A DNA stretch of 64,000 nucleotides, taken from UBA5066 sp046331465 (GTDB taxonomy: Bacteria; Acidobacteriota; Thermoanaerobaculia; UBA5066). The stretch lies in assembly GCA_046331465.1 (NCBI GenBank), contig JAXLQV010000001.1, positions 744,001 through 808,000 of the forward strand, in the 5' to 3' direction. A program made the position numbers and the translations under genes. Below the pieces are notes generated by a model. That model was given only the letters and a program-made list of their open reading frames with translations. It was not told the origin of the DNA and made no database searches. This document shows positions 43,368 through 50,984 of the stretch, one piece after another. Positions within the stretch are counted from its first letter, which is position 1; each line of letters begins with the position of its first letter.

Positions 43368-43846
43368 CCCGTTCCGGAGGACGCCCGGCCCTCGAGGAGC
43401 CTGCCGAGGCCCGTCTCGTCGACGATCCTCGACATCCAGGAGTCGAACGCCGGCGAGTCGGCCGGGCGCGGCACGGCGTGGAAGACGAGGCGGGCCTCGG
43501 CGACCCGCTCGCCGCCGACCGAGGCGCGCGCGCGCGCCGGCCACACGCCGCCGCGGGGCGCCTCCACTTCCGCCTCGAGCCGGATCTCCTCGCCGGGACG
43601 GACGAACCGCCGGAACTTCGCCTTCTCGACCATCAGCAGGAGGGGGAACCTCCCGGGCGCGAGCTCCGTCGCGAGCGCCCACCCCGCGGCCTGACCCATC
43701 GCCTCCGTCAGGAGGACGCCGGGAACGACCGGGAAGCCGGGGAAGTGGTCGGCGAACACGGGGTCTTCGGGGCGGAAGGTCTTGAGCGCCGTGGCGGCCC
43801 GCCCCCGTTCGACCGAGAGGAACCGGTCGACGAGGACGAACCGCAC
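43364..43846 (-). CDS. FabZ-like hotdog dehydratase of the lipid A acyl module
   Basis: A 160-residue hotdog protein beginning RFVLVDRFLSVERGR. The FabZ active-site helix reads ADHFPGFPVVPGVLLTEAMGQAAGW, with both catalytic His (HFPG) and Glu (TEAMGQ) retained. KFRRFVRPGEEIRLEAEVE and a final AFDSWMSRIVDET segment are also visible. It would remove water from 3-hydroxyacyl-ACP, giving the enoyl substrate for the FabL-type reductase at the other end of the operon. GTG 43846 has no ribosome binding site but lies only 13 nt after the stop of the IPTL-CTERM-like gene, so it may be translated by re-initiation. Confidence 0.87.
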   Translation of the reverse strand: MRFVLVDRFLSVERGRAATALKTFRPEDPVFADHFPGFPVVPGVLLTEAMGQAAGWALATELAPGRFPLLLMVEKAKFRRFVRPGEEIRLEAEVEAPRGGVWPARARASVGGERVAEARLVFHAVPRPADSPAFDSWMSRIVDETGLGRLLEGRASSGTG

Positions 43847-43859
43847 GAGCGAGCGGGCC

Positions 43860-44729
43860 TCAGGCGGCGAGGACCGACCCGCGCAGGAGCTTCACGCCGA
43901 AGACGACGATCGCCGCGGCGAAGACGAAGAGGCCGATCGTCGACAGGGACGGGATCGCGGTCGCGAACGCGAGCGCGGGGCCGGAGACGGGGGGACCGGT
44001 CGTCGTCGAGACACCGCCGTTCGCCACCTGAACGGTGACCGTGTCCGGCCAGCCGTCCCCGTTCGTGTCGGTGAGCGGGATGTAGAACTGGGGCGTCGAG
44101 CCGGTGTCCACGCCGAGCAGCCCCACCTGCGACGGCGTCCAGGGCATGGAGATGTAGTCGGGGCGCCCGTCGCCCGTGACGTCGATCGGGACGAGCGAGA
44201 TCAGCGTCTGGGGCACCGTGTGCGACGGGGTGGCCCCCTCCACCTGCAGGGTGTCGTTGATGCCGTCGTGGTTCTGGTCGAGGAGCGTTCCCGTCCCCCC
44301 CGCGCTCGCGGCGAGGGTGCGAGGCGAACCCGCCTTCGTGGGCTGCGAGAGGCGATACTCGCTGAAGGTGAACTGCGTCCCGGCATCGTTCGAAGACAGG
44401 TTGAACGACATGCCGTCCGGCCTGTCCATGAAGCCGCTGACGCCCATGTAGACCATGACGGTCGCGCACGGGCTCTCCGTCGCGCCGAGGACGGCCGGGT
44501 ATCCCACGACCTTCGTGCAACCCTCGCCGTCGTAGGTCGGGAACCCCGTCAGCTCGTTCGACTGCGGCACGCCGTCGCCGTTGAGGTCGAACCAGATCGG
44601 GTGTGCCGCGCTCCACGTACCCGGACCTGCCACCGGCGCGGGTACGATCGACGCCAGCACGGCGCCCGAGGCCGCGAGAAGCACGAAGGCGGCTGCTGCG
44701 GCGATGGACCTCGAGGCGATTCGGCTCAT
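43860..44729 (-). CDS. Secreted protein with calcium-loop repeats and an IPTL-CTERM-like sorting tail
   Basis: A 289-residue protein with a signal peptide (SRIASRSIAAAAAFVLLAASGA). Four Asp-rich loops of the DxxxDG type are spread along it: DLNGDGVPQSNE, DQNHDGIND, DVTGDGRPDY and DTNGDGWPD, as in dockerin-like or FG-GAP calcium sites. The C-terminus is IPSLSTIGLFVFAAAI, one membrane helix and a basic LLRG. That matches the IPTL-CTERM tripartite signal (I-P-T/S-L, aromatic-glycine, helix, Arg) recognised by exosortase-type enzymes. The start ATG 44729 follows AGGGGGATGAG. Its role and its exosortase are unknown and lie elsewhere. Confidence 0.75.
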   Translation of the reverse strand: MSRIASRSIAAAAAFVLLAASGAVLASIVPAPVAGPGTWSAAHPIWFDLNGDGVPQSNELTGFPTYDGEGCTKVVGYPAVLGATESPCATVMVYMGVSGFMDRPDGMSFNLSSNDAGTQFTFSEYRLSQPTKAGSPRTLAASAGGTGTLLDQNHDGINDTLQVEGATPSHTVPQTLISLVPIDVTGDGRPDYISMPWTPSQVGLLGVDTGSTPQFYIPLTDTNGDGWPDTVTVQVANGGVSTTTGPPVSGPALAFATAIPSLSTIGLFVFAAAIVVFGVKLLRGSVLAA

Positions 44730-44880
44730 CTCATCCCCCTGCTCCCTGGAAGTTCGGAAATCGGAACGGAGTCTAGCAAATCGATGCGGTACGAGAGGTG
44801 CCCTGGCGGGCCGGCCTTCCGCTCCGTTTCGCCGGGAGCGATCGTCGCGTCTCGACTCCGCTAGACTCGCCCGCCGTTCG
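44730..44880. promoter_or_regulatory. Divergent promoter region between the lipid A operon and waaA
   Basis: TAGACT occurs on both strands: 44775-44770 (minus, 40 nt before the IPTL-CTERM-like gene) and 44862-44867 (plus, 13 nt before the waaA ATG). Both are good TANNNT -10 boxes. No strong -35 box is visible. The plus-strand box would leave a leader of only about 6 nt for waaA. Confidence 0.5.
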
Positions 44881-46209
44881 ATGAGCAGCCCACTCCGCGG
44901 ACCGGACCGCACCGCCCCTCGCGTCGCGGACGGCCGCGCGGCGGCGAGCTGGTCGGCGCTCGCGGCCTACGGCGCGGTCGCCGGGGCGGCGGTCGCCGTC
45001 GCGCGCGGCACCCTCCTTCGCGGGGCCGGGGCGGAGGAGCGCTCCGAACGGCTCGGCACGGCTCCGCCGCCGTGCGGCCCCGGACGCCTCCTTCTCCACG
45101 CCGTCTCGGCCGGGGAGATGACCGCAGCCTCGGCCCTCGCGGCGGAGATCGGGCGCGCCGCGTCGGGACGGAAGGTCCTGCTGACGACCGGGACGCGCGA
45201 GGGGCGCGTGGTCGCGGAGCGCGTGCGCGACGCGTGCGGCGCGGTGGACGCGGTCTCCTTCCTCCCGTGGGACCGTCCGGCGGCGATCCGCCGGTGGCTC
45301 GCGCGCCTCGCCCCCGCGGCCGTGGTGACGGTCGAGGCCGAGCTCTGGCCCGGGCTCTTCCTCGGGGCCCGCTCCCTCGGCATCCCGGTCGCCGTGGCGA
45401 GCGGGAGGCTTCGCGCGGGAGAGGCGAGGCGCTACGCGTTCGCGCGCCCCGTCTTCCGTCCCGTCGTCGAGGCGGTGTCGTGGATCGGTGCGCGGACCGA
45501 GGAGGACCGCGAGCGCTTCCTCGCGATCGGGGCGAGCCCCGCGCGCGTCGAGGTGACCGGGGACCTGAAGCTCGACGCCCTCTCGTCGCCCGTGGCCCTC
45601 CCGCCCGGCTGGGAGGCCGGTGTCTCCGGCGGGCCGCCGCTCCTCGTCGGGGCGAGCACGCACGCCCCCGAGGAGGAGCTCCTTCTCGCCGCCGTGAAAG
45701 GCCTCCGCGGGAGGGGCGTCGGGGTGCGACTCGCGCTCGCGCCGCGACACGCGTCCCGGGGGGCCGAGGTCGACGCGCTCGCGCGCCGTGCGGGTTTCGA
45801 GACCCGCCGCCTCTCGGGGCCTCCCGGTCCCGCGGACGTCCTCGTCGTCGACACCTTCGGGCTTCTCCCCGCCCTCTGGCCATTCGCCGCGGTCGCCTTC
45901 CTCGGGGGGACCCTCGCGCCCGTCGGCGGGCACAGCCCCGTCGGCGCGGCGGAAGCGGGAGTTCCGCTCGTCGCGGGGCCCTCGCGGGAAGGGGTGCGCG
46001 ACGTGGCCGAGGCCCTCCGCGCCGCGGGGGCGCTCGTCGACGTCGGCCGGGAAGGAGCCGTCGCGGAGCTCTCCGCGGTCCTGGCGCCACTCCTGTCCGA
46101 CGAGGCGGACCGCCTCCGCCGGGGCGAGGCGGGCCGCCTCGCTCTCGGCGCGCTCCGCGGGGGCGCCGCCCGCACGGCGTCGAGGATCCTCGGGCTCGTC
46201 GCCGGATAG
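44881..46209 (+). CDS. waaA: 3-deoxy-D-manno-octulosonic acid (Kdo) transferase
   Basis: A 442-residue GT30 enzyme that attaches Kdo to lipid IVA. Motifs: LLHAVSAGEMTAASALAAE, KVLLTTGTREGRVVAERV, WDRPAAIRRWLARL, VVTVEAELWPGLFLGARSLGIPVAVASGRL, GASTHAPEEELLLAA, LVVDTFGLLPALWPFAAVAFLGGTLAPVGGHSPVGAAEAGVP. The N-terminal segment contains a membrane anchor (ALAAYGAVAGAAVAVARG). It stands alone on the plus strand, convergent with the MsbA-like operon (46 nt between stops), next to the lpx operon with which it works. Confidence 0.94.
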   Translation: MSSPLRGPDRTAPRVADGRAAASWSALAAYGAVAGAAVAVARGTLLRGAGAEERSERLGTAPPPCGPGRLLLHAVSAGEMTAASALAAEIGRAASGRKVLLTTGTREGRVVAERVRDACGAVDAVSFLPWDRPAAIRRWLARLAPAAVVTVEAELWPGLFLGARSLGIPVAVASGRLRAGEARRYAFARPVFRPVVEAVSWIGARTEEDRERFLAIGASPARVEVTGDLKLDALSSPVALPPGWEAGVSGGPPLLVGASTHAPEEELLLAAVKGLRGRGVGVRLALAPRHASRGAEVDALARRAGFETRRLSGPPGPADVLVVDTFGLLPALWPFAAVAFLGGTLAPVGGHSPVGAAEAGVPLVAGPSREGVRDVAEALRAAGALVDVGREGAVAELSAVLAPLLSDEADRLRRGEAGRLALGALRGGAARTASRILGLVAG

Positions 46210-46255
46210 GCCTCGTCGGAAGAGCGGGTGCGTCGGCCGGTCGGGCGCCGCGCGT

Positions 46256-48025
46256 TCAGGTCGCGGCGTTGGCGACGGGCTCGACCTGCTCGGCGAAGAG
46301 GGCCCGGAAGGGGGCGCAGGAGTCGAGGAGCCGGGAGGCCGGGCCGTCTCCCGCGACGCGCCCGTCGACGAGGACGACGACCCTCGGGAACCGGGCGACG
46401 GTGGAGAGGCGGTGCGCCATCACGATCACCGTCCTCCGCGCGAGCCACGTGCCGAGGTCGTCGAGGAGCCTCCCTTCCGTTTCGCTGTCGAGCGCGCTCG
46501 TCGCCTCGTCGAGGACGAGGAGCGGCGGGTCGGTGAGGACGGCCCGCGCGAGGGCGATCCGCTGCTTCTGACCTCCCGAGAGGTTCCGGCCCGCCTCGAG
46601 GAGCGACCCGTCGATCCCTCCGGGGATGTCGGCCACGAGACCCTCGAGGCCGCAGAGGCGGAGCGCCGCCGCGACCTCGGCGCGCGTCGCCTCCGGCCGG
46701 CCGAAGAGGACGTTCTCGGCGAGAGTCCCCCGGAAGAGGAACGGCTCCTGCTCGACGAGCCGGACAGCGCCGCGAAGGTCGCGCAGGCTCGCCTCGCGGA
46801 GGTCGACGCCGTCGAGCGAGACCGTCCCCTCCTGCGGCGAGAGGAAGCCGGCGAGGATCGCCGCGAGCGTGCTCTTCCCGCCGCCGCTGGCCGCGACGAC
46901 CGCGACCGTCTCTCCCGGTGCCACGCGGAGGTCGACCCCCTCGAGGAGCGGGCGCGACGGGTCGTGTCGGAAACGGACGCCCTCGAGCGAGAGCCTCCCT
47001 TCCACGGGCCGCGGGAGGGGCGCTCCTCCCTTCCGCTCGAGGAAGCCGAAGTCGATCACCTCGTAGACGCGCGCGGCCGCGGCGAGGGTCCGCTGGAGCA
47101 TCGCGTGGACGTCGGCAAGCCGGCGGACCGGCTCCACCGTCCTCGCGGCGAAGAGGCAGAACGCGAGGAGGCCGGCCGGCGTCAGCTCCTTCGCGAGGGC
47201 GAGGCGGCTCCCCCAGCCGATCGCCCCGAGGAAGCCGAGGCCCGTCACGAGGAAGATCGAGGCGAGGACGGCCGCCGACCAGAGCTCGGCGGAGAGGACG
47301 CTCCTGAGGTACCGCGCGTTCGTCGCCGCGAACCGCTCCGCCTCCCGCGGGACGGCGTCGTAGCCCTGGATCGTCGTCAGCCCCGAGAGCTGCTCGGTGA
47401 AGACGGCGTGGAGCTCGCCGAGCTCCCTCTGCGCGACGCTCCCCCTCTTCCTCACGACCCGCCCGAGGCGGCTGAGGAGGATGCCGAGGAGAGGGGCCAT
47501 CACGACGGCGGCGAGGGCGAGGCGCCACTCGACGAAGAAGGCCACGGCGATCGACCCGACGGCGTCGAGGCCGTCCCCGATGAGCCGCTTGAGGAGGACC
47601 TCGACGAACCCCGAGAGGCTGTTCGCGTCCGAGAAGACCCTCGAGACGAGCTCGCCCGCCGGGCGGCTCCGCACCGCCAGCGCGCGGCACTCCAGGATCC
47701 TGCGCGCCGCGCGGTCGCGCAGCCGTTCGAGGAGGCGCTGGTTGACGCTCGCGACGAGGTAGCGCGAGAGGATGACCGACGCGGCGAGGAGGAGGGTGAC
47801 TCCCGCGGCCTTCGCGAGGAGCGCGCGGACGGGGAGGAACGACCCTCCCGTGAGCGGGCCCTCCAGCCACACCTTGACGAGCCAGGTCAGGAGGAGCTGG
47901 GAGCCCGCGACCGTCGCGAGCGTCGCCGCGGCACCCGCGAGGCGCGCGCGGTCGATCGCCGTGTCCCTCGCGATCCGCAGGAGGAGGCGTCGACCGGATC
48001 CCGGCGCCAGGATCCCGTCGCTCAC
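46256..48025 (-). CDS. MsbA-like ABC exporter (lipid A core flippase candidate)
   Basis: A 589-residue half-transporter: six membrane segments (residues about 30-315), then an ATPase domain with Walker A AASGGGKSTLAAI near residue 381, Q-loop QEPFLFRGTLAENVLFG, signature LSGGQKQRIALARAVL near 483 and Walker B LLVLDEATSALDSETE. The GTTLAENV-like motif and EGVDLRVAPGETVAVV are typical of MsbA/BmrA. MsbA flips lipid A-core to the periplasmic face of the inner membrane. GTG 48025 overlaps the stop of a ParB-like gene. It ends an operon that also encodes a Kdo-kinase/ArnT fusion, which supports an LPS substrate. Confidence 0.88.
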   Translation of the reverse strand: MSDGILAPGSGRRLLLRIARDTAIDRARLAGAAATLATVAGSQLLLTWLVKVWLEGPLTGGSFLPVRALLAKAAGVTLLLAASVILSRYLVASVNQRLLERLRDRAARRILECRALAVRSRPAGELVSRVFSDANSLSGFVEVLLKRLIGDGLDAVGSIAVAFFVEWRLALAAVVMAPLLGILLSRLGRVVRKRGSVAQRELGELHAVFTEQLSGLTTIQGYDAVPREAERFAATNARYLRSVLSAELWSAAVLASIFLVTGLGFLGAIGWGSRLALAKELTPAGLLAFCLFAARTVEPVRRLADVHAMLQRTLAAAARVYEVIDFGFLERKGGAPLPRPVEGRLSLEGVRFRHDPSRPLLEGVDLRVAPGETVAVVAASGGGKSTLAAILAGFLSPQEGTVSLDGVDLREASLRDLRGAVRLVEQEPFLFRGTLAENVLFGRPEATRAEVAAALRLCGLEGLVADIPGGIDGSLLEAGRNLSGGQKQRIALARAVLTDPPLLVLDEATSALDSETEGRLLDDLGTWLARRTVIVMAHRLSTVARFPRVVVLVDGRVAGDGPASRLLDSCAPFRALFAEQVEPVANAAT

Positions 48026-48564
48026 GCGGGGAGGCTCTCGGGCCTCTTGCCGCCCCGGCCCGCCCGCCGCGCGAGCGAGCGCGCCACGCGGCGCCAGTGC
48101 TCCAGCGTGGTGAGGGCCAGGCGGCCGGATTCCCGCGGGTCGACGAAGAGACGGGCGACGATCCTCCCGTTCTTCCTCGCGTTGCGGGCCGCCTGGCCGG
48201 CCTGGTCGGCGAGCCAGCGACGGAGCGGCCAGACCTCGACGAGGATCTCCTCCTCGCCGAGACCCGCCCACGCGACGTAGCGCTTGTGGCCGTCGGCGAC
48301 GAGCCACGTCCCGAGGAGCCGGATGACGGAGACCGGCGGGAAGAGGTCCCCGGCGCCCATCCTCTCGCGGTAGACGCGGATCGTCTCGTGCGCGTGCGTC
48401 AGCTCGAGGAGGTCGACGACCTCCTCGACGCGGAGCACGCGCGTCGGGTGGGCGGCGCGCGCGGGGTCGAAGCCCCGGAAGCTCCCGGAGAGGCGGCCTT
48501 CCTTCACGGTGACCGGACCATGCCGCTCCGCACGGCGGTCCGTCAAGCGCGCGCCCGCAGTCAC
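48022..48564 (-). CDS. ParB/sulfiredoxin-fold domain protein in an LPS operon
   Basis: A 180-residue protein. The central part, THAHETIRVYRERM...LFPPVSVIRLLGTWLVADGHKRYVAWAGL, matches the ParB N-terminal/sulfiredoxin-type fold (P-x-x-V-I ... L-V-D-G-x-H-R-x-x-A motif, here ADGHKRYVA). The C-terminal half is basic and helical (RRVARSLARRAGRGGK). There is no HTH, so it is unlikely to be a chromosome partition ParB. GTGA overlaps join it to the kinase-ArnT gene upstream and the MsbA-like gene downstream. ParB-fold proteins include CTPases, nucleases, sulfiredoxins and free-serine kinases; a small-molecule kinase role in the LPS pathway is only a guess. Confidence 0.78.
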   Translation of the reverse strand: MTAGARLTDRRAERHGPVTVKEGRLSGSFRGFDPARAAHPTRVLRVEEVVDLLELTHAHETIRVYRERMGAGDLFPPVSVIRLLGTWLVADGHKRYVAWAGLGEEEILVEVWPLRRWLADQAGQAARNARKNGRIVARLFVDPRESGRLALTTLEHWRRVARSLARRAGRGGKRPESLPA

Positions 48565-50927
48565 CGCTTCCGGCTCAGCACGACGGTCCGCCGGTAGGCC
48601 GACGACAGCACCTCCTGCGCCCGTGTCGGACCGAGGAGCCGGTCGAGGCGCGCCACGTCTTCCGGGCGGATCACGCAGAGGACCGTGTCGCGGGTGGCGA
48701 AGAACGCGGTGATCTCGGCGTCGGTCGCGATCACCTCGAGCGGGTGGTCGCTCCAGAACGGCCGCTTCGTGCCGGCCATCACGACGACCGGGTTCCCCGA
48801 GGCCCAGCGCACGCCTCGCGCGGAGACCGGGCTCGCCACGACCGTCTCGCCCGCGAGGCGGTGGCGGGCGACCAGGGCCGGGAGGTCCGCGTCCGTGAAG
48901 GCCCCGGCCATCGCCGGCGGGACGTTCCGCGCCGCGAGGAGGACGACGACGAGAAGTCCCACGGTGTTGAGGACGACGGCGGCCGCGATCCGGCGCGCCA
49001 GGAAGAGCCCGGCGACGACGAAGAGGGCGACGCCCCAGGCGCCGAGCGCGAAGACGACCGGCCGGAACGTCTCGACGAGCGGCTCCCGTGCGACGAAAGG
49101 CCCGGCCAGGAACGCCCCGGCGAGGAGGGCGGCGCCGCCGAGGGCGGCCACTGCAGCCGCGGCGCTCCGGCGTCGCGCGGAGGCGGCCCCCGCCGCGACG
49201 GAGATCGCGAGCAGGAGCGCGAGCGCGGGGAAGAGCGGCAGCACGTAGCTCGCCAGCTTGGAGTGGGCGAGGGAGAAGACGGCGAAGACCGTGCCGATCC
49301 AGGTCAGGAGCCAGGTGCAGAGCACGCGGTGCTCGCGGAGCCCGGCCCCGAGGAACGCGAAGAGCCCGGTCCAGGGGAGCGTGCCGGCGAGGACCACCGC
49401 CGGGTAGAAGTACCAGCGGTCGAGCCCCGGGTGCTCCGCCCGGACGACCCTGTGCCAGTTGTCGTGCACGAGGAACTCCCACGTGAACGCGCGGCCGTGG
49501 ACGAGCGTCGCGTGGAGGTACCAGGGCGCGGCGAGGACGAGGAAGACGAGCCACCAGGGGTGGACGAGGAAGGCCGTGATCGCCACGCGCTCGCGCCGCA
49601 GGAGGAGGAACAGGAGCGACGCCGCGAGCAGCAGGACGAGCGCGACCGGCCCCTTCGTCAGGACGGCGAGCGCGGCGAGGACGGCGAAACCGTGGAGGAA
49701 CGCGGAGCGGCGGCGCCCGTACCAGAGGTAGAACGCGAAGGAGGCCCCGGCGAGGCACGTCGCGAAGACCATGTCGGTGAGGAGCGCGATCGACTGGCCG
49801 AGCCAGGCGAGCGACGTCATCAGGACCAGCGCGCCGAGCGCCGCGACGCCGGCTGGCAGGACGCGCCGGCCGAAGAGGAACGTCGCGAGGGCGCCGAGGA
49901 CGCCGAAGAGCGCAGGCACGAGGCGCGCCGACCACGGGTGCTCGCCGAACGCCGCGAACGAGGCCGCCGCCAGCCAGTAGGTGAGGGGCGGCTTCTCGAA
50001 CTGCGGCTGGCCGAAGAGGAGGGGTGTGAGCAGGCTCGAAGCCGCCCGCATCTCCCGCGCGGTCTGGGCGTAGAAGACCTCGTCCGGGTCGGTGAGCGGC
50101 AGGGCGCCGAGCGTCAGGCCGAGGACGAGGGTCGTCGCCGCGAGCGCGACGAGGTAGACGGCCGCGGGCGGGCGGTCGGGCCGCGGCGCGACGGCGTGCG
50201 GGTCGGCTGGCGGTCGCGGGGTCGTCGGCCCGTCTCCCGCGCCGACGAGCCGGCCCACCCGCCGGAGAAGGCGCTCGCCGGCCTTCACGCCCCGCTCGAG
50301 CGGCATCGCGGCGTCGGCGAGGTCCCGCTCCCGGGGCGTCAGGAGATCCGGCGCGACGCGGGCCTTCAGGCGCGCGATCGAGCGCTCGTCGTAGCGTGCG
50401 GCGAGGGCGACGAGCCGCCTCCCGAGCGGGCCGGCCCACGCCGGGACGACGAACGACGCCCCGAAATCGACGAGCGCCGCGCCCCCCGCGGGAGTGACGA
50501 GCGCGTTCCGCTTGACGTCGCCGTGGAGGACGCCGCGCGACCGGACGCGCTCGAGGAGGGCGTCGAGGTCGTCGAAGAAGGCCTGCGTCACGTTCCCGCC
50601 GCCGGGCCCGGCGCACGGTCGCGCCTCGATCCGCTCGAGGAGGAGCGCGTCGGCGGAGGGACGCGCGAGGAGACGCGGCACCCCGGCGACGCCGGCGAGG
50701 CGGGAGTAGGCCCGGGCCTCGCGCCGTGCCATCAGGACGCCCACGGTGAAGCGGACCAGGGCGCTGCTGCGCGAGAAGTCCTTCCTCACGGCCGGACCCT
50801 CGGGCGTCTCGACGACCCTCACGAACGCGGAGGCCGCGCCGCCGGACCGGAGGACCTCGCCCGCCGTGCCAGGCGAGGCGACACCCCGCGCCCCCGATGG
50901 CCTCTCGCTCCTCACCTCTTCTCGCAC
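48561..50927 (-). CDS. Fusion of a Kdo-kinase-like domain with an ArnT-type glycosyltransferase
   Basis: A 788-residue protein. Residues about 20-235 form a RIO/KdkA-type small-molecule kinase: VRKDFSR (Lys), ARREARAYS (Glu), the catalytic loop VLHGDVKRNALV near 136 and ALVDFGAS near 153. From about residue 265 come some 12 membrane segments of a GT39/GT83 enzyme with PLTDPDEVFYAQTAREM near 279, then FEKPPLTYWLAAAS and LTKGPVALV, as in ArnT and other undecaprenyl-linked sugar transferases. The fused protein could phosphorylate Kdo or heptose and later decorate the phosphate. No ribosome binding site precedes GTG 50927; GTG 50915 is an alternative. ParB-like and MsbA-like genes follow with 4-nt overlaps. 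Confidence 0.82.
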   Translation of the reverse strand: MREEVRSERPSGARGVASPGTAGEVLRSGGAASAFVRVVETPEGPAVRKDFSRSSALVRFTVGVLMARREARAYSRLAGVAGVPRLLARPSADALLLERIEARPCAGPGGGNVTQAFFDDLDALLERVRSRGVLHGDVKRNALVTPAGGAALVDFGASFVVPAWAGPLGRRLVALAARYDERSIARLKARVAPDLLTPRERDLADAAMPLERGVKAGERLLRRVGRLVGAGDGPTTPRPPADPHAVAPRPDRPPAAVYLVALAATTLVLGLTLGALPLTDPDEVFYAQTAREMRAASSLLTPLLFGQPQFEKPPLTYWLAAASFAAFGEHPWSARLVPALFGVLGALATFLFGRRVLPAGVAALGALVLMTSLAWLGQSIALLTDMVFATCLAGASFAFYLWYGRRRSAFLHGFAVLAALAVLTKGPVALVLLLAASLLFLLLRRERVAITAFLVHPWWLVFLVLAAPWYLHATLVHGRAFTWEFLVHDNWHRVVRAEHPGLDRWYFYPAVVLAGTLPWTGLFAFLGAGLREHRVLCTWLLTWIGTVFAVFSLAHSKLASYVLPLFPALALLLAISVAAGAASARRRSAAAAVAALGGAALLAGAFLAGPFVAREPLVETFRPVVFALGAWGVALFVVAGLFLARRIAAAVVLNTVGLLVVVLLAARNVPPAMAGAFTDADLPALVARHRLAGETVVASPVSARGVRWASGNPVVVMAGTKRPFWSDHPLEVIATDAEITAFFATRDTVLCVIRPEDVARLDRLLGPTRAQEVLSSAYRRTVVLSRKR

Positions 50928-50984
50928 GGCTCGCGCCGAGTTTGCCCGAGATCCGGCCGCACCCGCCATGAGACCATCGACGTC

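Noticed and set aside
35007..43846. Aryl-polyene pigment cluster
   Set aside because: KS, CLF-like, ACP and dehydratase would fit, but the genes are embedded among lpxB, lpxD and an LpxL-type acyltransferase, a FabL-type enoyl reductase would saturate the chain, and no MMPL exporter, LolA-like carrier or ammonia-lyase is present. Kept as an alternative only.
48744..50984. Long plus-strand frame extending the GT2 gene upstream
   Set aside because: It lies opposite the kinase-ArnT fusion and has low-complexity charged composition with no motifs.
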